The notes below the pieces were generated by a model that did no database searches, was not told where the DNA came from, and saw only the letters and a list, made by a program, of their open reading frames with translations. A DNA stretch of 7,787 bases, taken from NCBI GenBank assembly GCA_023269365.1, contig JAHFTN010000079.1, forward strand, positions 1 to 7,787, read 5' to 3'. The DNA comes from Chlamydiota bacterium. GTDB lineage: Bacteria; Chlamydiota; Chlamydiia; Chlamydiales; Rhabdochlamydiaceae. The position numbers and the translations under genes are program-made. Shown one piece after another: positions 1 through 6,126 of the stretch; position 1 is the first letter of the stretch, and each line of letters begins with the position of its first letter.

Positions 1-684
1 GATGCGATCCACTTCGCTCATACAGCACGTCAGTGCAACGCTCTTGTTAAAAAGTATTTTTCCCTTCCTCCAGACGCCTCTTTCATCCATTTAACAGAAT
101 CACAACTAGTAAACTATTTGCGCAGCAATTTCGATCCTATTTCATTAGGGAGATTGCCAGTCGTAACACTAAAAAATTTACAGCTCCCAGACTGGAGCTG
201 TAAGATCACAGCGTCTAATCCAGAAAATATGCCCTTACAGCCTATTACGCTTCTTGTTGAAAACTCTGTAGCATTTAAGTCACCGTCTTTCCGCGGAAAA
301 AACTACATCGAATTGCCTGGGTTTCGTTTCAGGTGTTTGCGTTGGATGGTGCAGTGGATAAGAACAGGAAATCGGGGAAAAGGTCCCTTCCGCACACAAG
401 ATCTCCAAGCTTTGGAAGCTGGGACAGATAGAGATCTTTTTCAACACACTATTAATCTAAACCCAATTGATCCCTATGATTTACCCGAGCGCCGGTACGA
501 TTGCCCATTACTGTTCTTGAATTGTTTTGCTTTTGGTTTTACTGCTCTCTTATATGCACTCACTAATTTGAGTCTTCATAACGGAGATCGGAATCCAGAC
601 GAGACCCAAAAATCAGTTGACATTATAAAAATTGTACTCGAAGCCTTTTCCGCTCTTCTGGCTCTGCAAATCTTAAGCCTGTAG
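1..684 (+). CDS. Unrecognised protein with two C-terminal hydrophobic segments (5' end outside window)
   Basis: Frame 1 is open from the first base to the TAG at 682-684, giving the last 227 residues; the start lies outside the window. A TTG at 118 could start a 188-residue version, but the frame is open through it and no good ribosome binding site precedes it, so I treat the gene as partial. I do not recognise the product. The C-terminus has hydrophobic stretches at about residues 169-191 and 208-227 of the visible part, separated by a charged loop of about 17 residues (HNGDRNPDE...). This could be a membrane hairpin, as in chlamydial inclusion membrane proteins, although the loop is long for that family. 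Residues 85-123 (NSVAFKSPSFR ... IELPGF ... WIRTG) faintly recall BTB domains, which are expanded in amoeba-associated chlamydiae; this is only an impression. The gene looks more AT-rich than thrS. It converges on the large minus-strand gene. Confidence 0.7.
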   Translation, partial: DAIHFAHTARQCNALVKKYFSLPPDASFIHLTESQLVNYLRSNFDPISLGRLPVVTLKNLQLPDWSCKITASNPENMPLQPITLLVENSVAFKSPSFRGKNYIELPGFRFRCLRWMVQWIRTGNRGKGPFRTQDLQALEAGTDRDLFQHTINLNPIDPYDLPERRYDCPLLFLNCFAFGFTALLYALTNLSLHNGDRNPDETQKSVDIIKIVLEAFSALLALQILSL

Positions 685-702
685 AGGGAATTGCAAAACT
701 CG

Positions 703-734
703 TTTTCCTCAGCGTCGTTAGCCGCTGAGGAAAG
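703..734. terminator. Hairpin between convergent genes, probable bidirectional terminator
   Basis: Perfect 11-bp inverted repeat: TTTCCTCAGCG at 704-714 pairs with CGCTGAGGAAA at 723-733, with an 8-base loop. A T-G wobble at 703/734 may extend it. It lies in the 78-bp gap between the stop of the upstream plus-strand gene (684) and the stop of the large minus-strand gene (763), the expected place for a shared terminator. The U tracts are imperfect: CTTTT occurs about 5 bases beyond the stem on the plus strand, and GTTTT a few bases beyond it on the minus strand. Termination efficiency is therefore uncertain. Confidence 0.6.
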
Positions 735-762
735 CCAGCTTTTGAAATAGTCGAGTATATAA

Positions 763-3429
763 CTAAAGTCCAGCATGAGAAAAATACTCATGCGGATGGG
801 TAAAAATAGTCCAGAGCTTTTTCTCTTGCCCATTTAGGAAGCGTGTCCACTGACTCATGGGGAACCCTGTGGAAAGGGTGTTATCAAAGCGCCATAATTC
901 TAGCTTTTCTGTCCCTGGATTAATGGCAAAGGCAAAAAAATTGTCACTCCAGTTGGTATCAGCGACAAGCAGCGTAGTGGGAGGAGCCAGGTGCAGCTGC
1001 CTTGCCCTGTGGGCAATTTTTTCATGAAGATTAAAGGGGAGGCAAACCGTATTTTCCGCTTGGATGTAAAGCTCTTTTACAAGTGTGAAAAAGTAACGGG
1101 CTGTAAGTAGGGCTGGGGAAGAGGCCTTGTCTAAGCAAGAGTTGTAGAGATCTCCCAAGAGTTCTTTTGCGTGCGCTTTCCATGAAGAGCCATAGAAAAG
1201 GGGCAGGCTCTGCACTAAAAAAGCGTCGAGAGTGTCCACTAAAGATTTCTGAGGGAGAACTTCTGCAACGGCATTGCGCCACTCGGCAATAGAGCAAAAG
1301 CCCTTTATAGGCGAGGGGAAAGAAAGACGGGTCTCTTTACAAAATTCTAAAAAGAGAAAGGCGCTCTCCTCCCCATCGAGCTGCATGTCGCTATAGAATT
1401 TCTTTCCAGGAAGGACGATCTGATCTCGTACCCATGTGTAGGTAAATTCATTCCCTTGCCACCCCTCTTTAAACAGGGCGGGAAGCAGAGAAAAGGCATG
1501 GGAAGGGGAGTGCATCAGCATTGCAGAGGGGCTCTGTGTCACTTTTGGGGGCAAGCTTTTCAACGTATCTAAGATGAAGATCAAGAGGTTTTCTGCGCTA
1601 TCGACCCATTTCTCTTCTTTAGTAAATTCCATTTCTCGACAGTAGTAGGTTTTAAGAAGCGTTGTCATCGTCCCCCCGGAGGTGTAGGCCCAAGGCGTTT
1701 TTTCCAACTGCTCGAGATGTAAAGGGAAGGAAGGGGGAAGTCGCATTCCATACGCTTTTGCCATCCTCTGGATGGCTTCTTCTAAAAACTCTTCCGTCCT
1801 GACATAGGCAATGATGCGCGCTGTGAGCTCTGCAATCTCCTCTCCCCCTTCCCATTCACAAGCAGAGATAATTTGAGACTGAACAAGGGAGAAAAAATCG
1901 ACGAGGGTTTGAACGTATTGCTCTTTTGTTTTGATCAACGTCCACGAAGAGGGATCGCTGCGCCCCTGTTTATAGACGAGACGAAACCCCGCCGAGCTAT
2001 CTTCATAGGCGTTTTCTTGTACATCTTGCATGGTCGCATCATAAATTTCTTGAAAATAGAAAGGGAATAACTTGTCATACTGCTGCAAAAGAAATGTGTG
2101 CAGTGTTGCCAAATGAGAGCCTTTTTCATAGAGCGCATTGCGGATATCGAGACAGGTGTGCATATGGGATGTCCCGCTTTGATACTCCGCTCTTAAGCGA
2201 AGCGCTTCCCTTTCAGATCCTGCATTGCGAAGAAGAGTTTCTGTTGTTTTAACTTGATCGAAGGCGAGCTCGTATTCTTGATTGTGTTTTTTGAGCTGCT
2301 TATTGAGCGCTTCTACTTTAGAGTGAATTTCCCTAAATAGAAGAGCCCCAATCCCTTCTTCTGAAGAGAACCCCAAACTCAAATAAAAATTCCATTTCGA
2401 AAATTCCATTTTCACTTCAGAGAAGGAAGCAAGGGTAAACTCCCATGCCTTCAAAAGGGGATTGTCGCAGATCGCCTTGAAAAGCTCTTGAGCTCGCGTT
2501 TCTGCGGCTTTGAATTCCTCTATCTTCGAAGAAAAAACATTTCCTATTTGAAACCGTTTCCACGAAGAGGACTCGCTCTTTTCCACCTCTTCTTGAGTGA
2601 GGGAGAATTTTTTTAAAAGAGCAAAGCGAATAAATCCTTCTACTGTGAGATCCCCCCTTGCCTGTATAAGTAGAGCCTGAATCTGCTGTGGATCTCTCAT
2701 TTCTAAAGCGCTCATGAGCCCCGGGGAATAGGCAGCACGCTCTAGTAATTTTTTCTTTAAATCCCCCATCCCCGTACTTGGGCTCAAGGGGATTGCATAT
2801 TCCACTCCTCCAAAGGTCCGTTTTATTTTGCCCCATTTCAGCAACTGAAATAGATCATTTAAAAAAAGGCTGACCTGTTCTTGTTGGATGAGAATGGCAG
2901 GGGCTGTAGCAAAACAAGAGCCCACATTTTGTCGCAAAGGAGTGAGACCAGCGCAAAGGAGAGCTGCTCGAATCTCCCTATCTGATAGGCTATGGTTGTG
3001 GGGGATCTCTAAAGTATAACGGACGAGTTGCTCTGCCCAAGAGTGACACAAGGGAGCTCTAATTCTTTTTAAACCCTGCATCACCTCTGGATCTTGCAAC
3101 GCTTTTAAAAAACGGATTGTATAGTCTGCAAAGTCCTCTGCCCCTCGGGGAGTGAAGATGTGCCCACGCGTCTCATACGCATGCAAAAGGGAGTGTAAAA
3201 CGTCTGGTTTTATTGCCCCTTTTTCATCTAATAGCGCCCAGCTTAAGGTCCTAGCGCGGGACAACGCCCGGAACTTGGAGCTCTCCTGAAGGGAGGAGAG
3301 ATCGAACAAATCAGAAAGCCGGGACTCTTTCTCTAGGTCGAAAATTCTAGAAAGCAGGCAAATTTCTTCCAATGGAGCTCCACTGTCATTTTTGACTTTA
3401 TATTTTGAGGAGCGTTGATTTACAATCAA
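763..3429 (-). CDS. Large hypothetical protein, candidate papain-like cysteine peptidase fold
   Basis: A long frame of 888 residues ending in TAG at 765-763; I do not recognise the family. The most family-like motif is QNVGSCFATAPA at residues 167-178. It resembles the active-site helix of C1/papain-type peptidases, with Gln as oxyanion-hole residue and Cys172 as nucleophile. Near the C-terminus, TTLLVADTNW (818-827) followed by a likely beta hairpin resembles the strand carrying the catalytic Asn-(Ser)-Trp. His813, or His644 in HSPSHAF, could be the general base. Between these lies a mostly helical region of several hundred residues with a probable coiled coil at about 365-415 and a Gly-rich SGGTMTT at 584-590. 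No signal peptide or membrane segment is visible, so it is cytosolic or exported by a non-Sec route; a type III effector is possible but unproven. The spacing Q-x4-C is one shorter than in papain. Start: the coordinates give the longest frame, from a TTG at 3429 with no Shine-Dalgarno. A TTG at 3372-3370 (869 residues) has GGAG five bases upstream and a plausible promoter, and is perhaps the better start. Confidence 0.85.
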   Translation of the reverse strand: MIVNQRSSKYKVKNDSGAPLEEICLLSRIFDLEKESRLSDLFDLSSLQESSKFRALSRARTLSWALLDEKGAIKPDVLHSLLHAYETRGHIFTPRGAEDFADYTIRFLKALQDPEVMQGLKRIRAPLCHSWAEQLVRYTLEIPHNHSLSDREIRAALLCAGLTPLRQNVGSCFATAPAILIQQEQVSLFLNDLFQLLKWGKIKRTFGGVEYAIPLSPSTGMGDLKKKLLERAAYSPGLMSALEMRDPQQIQALLIQARGDLTVEGFIRFALLKKFSLTQEEVEKSESSSWKRFQIGNVFSSKIEEFKAAETRAQELFKAICDNPLLKAWEFTLASFSEVKMEFSKWNFYLSLGFSSEEGIGALLFREIHSKVEALNKQLKKHNQEYELAFDQVKTTETLLRNAGSEREALRLRAEYQSGTSHMHTCLDIRNALYEKGSHLATLHTFLLQQYDKLFPFYFQEIYDATMQDVQENAYEDSSAGFRLVYKQGRSDPSSWTLIKTKEQYVQTLVDFFSLVQSQIISACEWEGGEEIAELTARIIAYVRTEEFLEEAIQRMAKAYGMRLPPSFPLHLEQLEKTPWAYTSGGTMTTLLKTYYCREMEFTKEEKWVDSAENLLIFILDTLKSLPPKVTQSPSAMLMHSPSHAFSLLPALFKEGWQGNEFTYTWVRDQIVLPGKKFYSDMQLDGEESAFLFLEFCKETRLSFPSPIKGFCSIAEWRNAVAEVLPQKSLVDTLDAFLVQSLPLFYGSSWKAHAKELLGDLYNSCLDKASSPALLTARYFFTLVKELYIQAENTVCLPFNLHEKIAHRARQLHLAPPTTLLVADTNWSDNFFAFAINPGTEKLELWRFDNTLSTGFPMSQWTRFLNGQEKKLWTIFTHPHEYFSHAGL
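3378..3381 (-). promoter_or_regulatory. Ribosome binding site supporting the internal TTG start of the large minus-strand gene
   Basis: On the minus strand GGAG (3381-3378) precedes the TTG codon at 3372-3370 by five bases. The upstream candidate TTG at 3429 is preceded only by a pyrimidine-rich tract, the complement of the thrS Shine-Dalgarno. The first 19 residues of the longer frame are polar and look unstructured. Together these favour initiation at 3372, although conservation of the N-terminus was not tested. Confidence 0.35.
3397..3425 (-). promoter_or_regulatory. Candidate sigma-70-type promoter of the large minus-strand gene
   Basis: Reading the minus strand, TTGTAA (3425-3420, 4 of 6 matches to TTGACA) and TATAAA (3402-3397, 5 of 6 matches to TATAAT) are separated by 17 bp. 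Transcription would begin near 3390, leaving a leader of about 17 bases before the TTG at 3372, which carries its own GGAG. It would be useless for the TTG at 3429, which lies upstream of it. Assigned by eye in AT-rich DNA. Confidence 0.33.
3397..3426 (+). promoter_or_regulatory. Candidate sigma-70-type promoter of the thrS operon
   Basis: TTTATA (3397-3402, 4 of 6 matches to TTGACA) and TACAAT (3421-3426, 5 of 6 matches to TATAAT) are 18 bp apart. Transcription would start near 3433, leaving a leader of about 17 bases that still holds AAAAGGA before the thrS ATG. The -35 box is weak; TTGACT at 3392 is a better -35 match but is 23 bp away from the -10. The elements occupy the same bases as the candidate promoter on the opposite strand. 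Confidence 0.3.
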
Positions 3430-3430
3430 C
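3414..3430. repeat. Perfect 7-bp inverted repeat in the divergent promoter region, possible operator
   Basis: GTTGATT (3414-3420), spacer TAC, and AATCAAC (3424-3430) form a perfect 17-bp inverted repeat. It covers the candidate -10 of thrS and the candidate -35 of the opposite gene, so a bound dimer could affect both directions. Short repeats like this also arise by chance in a window of this size, and no second copy was noticed nearby. Confidence 0.35.
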
Positions 3431-3440
3431 AGGAAAAGGA
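3431..3440 (+). promoter_or_regulatory. Shine-Dalgarno that fixes the thrS start
   Basis: AGGAAAAGGA ends nine bases before the ATG at 3450. It lies downstream of the alternative TTG at 3405 in the same frame, so it can only serve the ATG. That start also gives a protein beginning MHISIQGK, the usual opening of the ThrRS TGS domain. Confidence 0.7.
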
Positions 3441-3449
3441 AAAACCACT

Positions 3450-5378
3450 ATGCATATTTCTATTCAAGGCAAGAGCGTCGAGCTCAAAGACAACGCGTCG
3501 GCTCAAGATCTCGCAAAACACCTCCATCTAACAGAACCCCATCAAGCACTCGCTGCAAAAATCCATGGCAAGCTCTGCGACCTTGCGACCCCCTTAAACG
3601 AAGGAGACCTTGTCGAGCTACTCTCTTTTGATTCTTTGGAGGGGAAAGAGCTCTTTTGGCACTCTTCGGCTCACGTGCTAGCTCAGGCGATTGTGCGTCT
3701 CTACCCCGACGCAAAGCCGACCATCGGCCCGCCGATCGAGCAAGGGTTCTATTACGATTTTGCACACCTCGCTATCTCTGAAGAGGATTTTGAAAAGATT
3801 GAAAAAGAGGTGCAAAAGATTCTCGACGAGAACTACCTCCCTAAAAGATCTGTCTTTAAAAACAAACAAGAAGCGATCGAGGCGTTTAAAAATAACCCTT
3901 ATAAAAGGGAATTAATTGAAAGCTTCCCAGACGAGGGAGAACTTTCTGGATACACTCAAGGGGAATTTTTTGACCTTTGCAGAGGGCCCCATTTGCCTAG
4001 CCTCGGCAAAATTAAGGCGTTTAAAATTTTAAAAACTTCTGGCGCTTACTGGAGAGCCGATCAGACGCGCGAGATGTTAACCCGCATCTATGCGATCTCG
4101 TTTCCCGATCGCAAACAACTCAAAGAATATTTGACCTTCCTCGAAGAAGCAAAAAAAAGAGACCATAAGATTTTGGGGCCAAAACTCGACCTATTTTCTC
4201 TCAAAGAGGAGGGACCGGGGATGCCTTTCATCCATCCTAAAGGGATGATTGTATGGAATCAGCTCATCGGATTTTTACGCTCTCTTCAAGAAGAAGCTAA
4301 CTATGTTGAAATTAAAACACCACAACTGCTCTCCCAATCTCTATGGGAAACCTCTGGCCACTGGTTTCACTACAGAGAAAACATGTACGCCTTTAGTATC
4401 GAAGATCGCCACTATGCGATCAAACCGATGAACTGCCCCGGATGCATGCTCTACTTTAAATCCCGATCACACAGCTACAAGGAGCTCCCTCTTCGCGTCG
4501 CTGAAATCGGCCACGTCCATCGTCACGAGGCTTCGGGCGCTTTAAGCGGTCTCTTTCGCGTCCGCAGTTTCCACCAAGACGATGCACACATCTTCATGCG
4601 TCCTTGCGATATTAAGCAAGAGATCATCGGAGCGATCTCTCTTATTGATAAGATCTACTCGACATTTGGTCTTACCTACCGCTTAGAACTCTCTACACGT
4701 CCAGAAAAGAGCATTGGCTCAGATCGAGAATGGGAGATTGCAACAGCCGGATTAAAAGAAGCACTAGATGCAACAGGCCAACTCTACAGAATTAATGAAG
4801 GAGATGGCGCCTTTTATGGTCCCAAAATCGATATTCATATCAAAGATACCTTGGGAAGATCTTGGCAGTGTGGAACGATCCAACTCGATATGTCTCTTCC
4901 CGAAAAATTCGAACTCGATTATATGGATAACGATGGGCAGTTAAAGCGCCCCGTAATGATCCATAGGGCTTTGTTTGGATCGATCGAGCGTTTTTTGGGG
5001 ATTTTAATCGAGCACTTTGCAGGAAAATTTCCTCTTTGGATCTCGCCTAGACAGGTGTGTGTATTAACTATCGCAGATCGGCATAATGAGACAGCGCTAG
5101 CCATCACAAAGGAGATCAAAAAAGCAGGGCTTCTTTGCGATCTCGATGATTCTGCTGAGTCGATGAATAAAAAAGTGAGAAATGCGCAACTGATGCAATA
5201 CAATTACATTTTTACTGTAGGCGATAAAGAGCAAGAAAATGGGACGGTGAATGTGCGCACACGCGACAATGTGATTCATGGAGAGATGCAAATCTTAACC
5301 CTAATTTCACAACTACTCAAAGAATGCTCTCTGAAGAGTTTAACCTCTTGTTTAGCAAAGGGAGAATCTCATGTATAA
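3450..5378 (+). CDS. thrS: Threonyl-tRNA synthetase
   Basis: Class II synthetase that attaches threonine to tRNA-Thr in the cytosol, 642 residues, the same length as the E. coli enzyme. Domains in order: TGS (about 1-61); editing domain with HSSAH (His71, His75) and CRGPH (Cys177, His181), the four residues that form the site hydrolysing Ser-tRNA-Thr; the class II catalytic core (about 240-530); and the C-terminal anticodon-binding domain (about 535-630). The zinc ligands that select threonine are Cys329 (MNCPGC), His380 (QDDAHIF) and His505 (MIHRALFGS). Motif 2 is RHEASGALSGLFRVRSF (358-374), and the motif 3 region is at 505-514. The ATG at 3450 is chosen over an in-frame TTG at 3405 because of the Shine-Dalgarno and the family N-terminus. 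The last 15 or so residues look like an extension past the usual anticodon-domain end; they carry the ribosome binding site of the next gene. First gene of the apparent operon, overlapping parA by 8 bp. Confidence 0.98.
   Translation: MHISIQGKSVELKDNASAQDLAKHLHLTEPHQALAAKIHGKLCDLATPLNEGDLVELLSFDSLEGKELFWHSSAHVLAQAIVRLYPDAKPTIGPPIEQGFYYDFAHLAISEEDFEKIEKEVQKILDENYLPKRSVFKNKQEAIEAFKNNPYKRELIESFPDEGELSGYTQGEFFDLCRGPHLPSLGKIKAFKILKTSGAYWRADQTREMLTRIYAISFPDRKQLKEYLTFLEEAKKRDHKILGPKLDLFSLKEEGPGMPFIHPKGMIVWNQLIGFLRSLQEEANYVEIKTPQLLSQSLWETSGHWFHYRENMYAFSIEDRHYAIKPMNCPGCMLYFKSRSHSYKELPLRVAEIGHVHRHEASGALSGLFRVRSFHQDDAHIFMRPCDIKQEIIGAISLIDKIYSTFGLTYRLELSTRPEKSIGSDREWEIATAGLKEALDATGQLYRINEGDGAFYGPKIDIHIKDTLGRSWQCGTIQLDMSLPEKFELDYMDNDGQLKRPVMIHRALFGSIERFLGILIEHFAGKFPLWISPRQVCVLTIADRHNETALAITKEIKKAGLLCDLDDSAESMNKKVRNAQLMQYNYIFTVGDKEQENGTVNVRTRDNVIHGEMQILTLISQLLKECSLKSLTSCLAKGESHV
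5357..5364 (+). promoter_or_regulatory. Ribosome binding site of parA inside the end of thrS
   Basis: AAAGGGAG ends six bases before the parA ATG at 5371 and lies wholly within the last codons of thrS. The thrS stop (5376-5378) falls inside the third codon of parA. This arrangement suggests that translation of the two genes is coupled. Confidence 0.65.
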
Positions 5379-6123
5379 GATTGCTGTAAGCAGCTTTAAA
5401 GGGGGCACGGCAAAGACCTCTACCTCTTTGCATCTCGGCGCTGCTTTAGCAAAATTTCACAAGAAAAAGGTGCTCCTCATCGATCTCGATGCACAGGCGA
5501 ATTTGACAACGGGCCTCGGCTACGATCCCGACGCCCAAGACAGCATGGCTCCTGTCTTTCAAGGGCAAAAAAAAATCCATGAAGTTGTTTTACCCACCTC
5601 CGTGAAGAATTTAGACTTGATCCCCGCAGATACCTGGCTGGAGCGAATTGAGGTGACTGGAGCTCTTGCTGGAGACCGCTATTCTCACGAGAGGCTAAAA
5701 GCAGTGTTAAAAGAGGTGAATTACGATGTGGTGATCATCGACACCCCTCCTTCTCTTTGCTGGCTAACAGAATCAGCTCTCATTGCAGCAGACCAATCTC
5801 TGATCTGCGCTACCCCCGAATTTTATAGCATCAAGGGATTACAGCGCCTCTCTGAATTTATGAATAGCGTCTCAGAGCGTCACCCCTTTAATATTTTGGG
5901 AGTTTCCCTTTCCTTTTGGAACCCGCGAGGCAAAAGCAATCCCTCTTTTCTCGACATCATCGAGGGCACTTTCCCTGCAAAACTCTTTAAGTCAAAGATT
6001 CGCAGAGACATCACTATCTCAGAAGCTTCTGTCTATGGAAGACCGATTTTCGATGTAGCTCCAAAAAGTCGCGCCTCTGAAGATTATATTGCTCTTACAA
6101 AAGAAATTTTAAAACGTTTGTAG
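5371..6123 (+). CDS. parA: ParA/Soj-type ATPase, chlamydial Pgp5-D/CT582 family
   Basis: Cytosolic P-loop ATPase of the ParA/MinD superfamily, 250 residues; relatives use ATP-dependent dimerisation to position DNA or protein cargo. The deviant Walker A loop is FKGGTAKTST at residues 9-18, with signature Lys10 and nucleotide-binding Lys15. The A' motif is LLIDLDAQAN (35-44), and Walker B is VVIIDTPPSL (120-129). There is no N-terminal helix-turn-helix, so this is the short (Soj, type Ib-like) form. The P-loop has Ala14 where most ParAs have Gly, which I believe is shared by the chlamydial chromosomal copies. The motifs and context match my memory of C. trachomatis CT582, a chromosomal paralogue of plasmid Pgp5-D; the exact cargo is unknown. 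It overlaps thrS by 8 bp and is followed three bases later by a Pgp6-D-like gene. No recognisable canonical ParB gene lies in the window. Confidence 0.95.
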   Translation: MYKIAVSSFKGGTAKTSTSLHLGAALAKFHKKKVLLIDLDAQANLTTGLGYDPDAQDSMAPVFQGQKKIHEVVLPTSVKNLDLIPADTWLERIEVTGALAGDRYSHERLKAVLKEVNYDVVIIDTPPSLCWLTESALIAADQSLICATPEFYSIKGLQRLSEFMNSVSERHPFNILGVSLSFWNPRGKSNPSFLDIIEGTFPAKLFKSKIRRDITISEASVYGRPIFDVAPKSRASEDYIALTKEILKRL

Positions 6124-6126
6124 CTT

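Noticed and set aside
576..833. Minus-strand frame of 85 codons
   Set aside because: It spans the terminator hairpin and overlaps the ends of two better-supported genes in other frames; the product resembles nothing.
1031..1297. Minus-strand frame of 88 codons, and similar ones at 1652-1855, 1935-2138 and 2417-2836
   Set aside because: All lie inside the large minus-strand gene in another frame and have low-complexity, Arg/Ser/Cys-rich products typical of shadow frames.
1873..2070. Plus-strand frame of 65 codons antisense to the large gene
   Set aside because: Short, with no ribosome binding site or recognisable product; explained as the antisense of a real gene.
3374..3381. GGAGCTCC palindrome near the start of the large gene
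   Set aside because: An 8-bp palindrome occurs often by chance; the GGAG on the minus strand is better explained as a ribosome binding site.
3385..3396. Small inverted repeat GTCA-TTTT-TGAC
   Set aside because: Only 4-bp arms, easily due to chance in AT-rich DNA; no sign of function.
3405..3449. In-frame TTG at 3405 extending thrS by 15 residues
   Set aside because: It precedes the Shine-Dalgarno at 3431-3440, and the extra residues are not part of a ThrRS TGS domain; the ATG at 3450 gives the usual length.
3484..3765. Antisense and alternate frames inside thrS (also 3678-3869, 3691-3915, 4249-4431, 4919-5203, 5097-5291)
   Set aside because: Entirely inside a confidently identified thrS; products are not protein-like.
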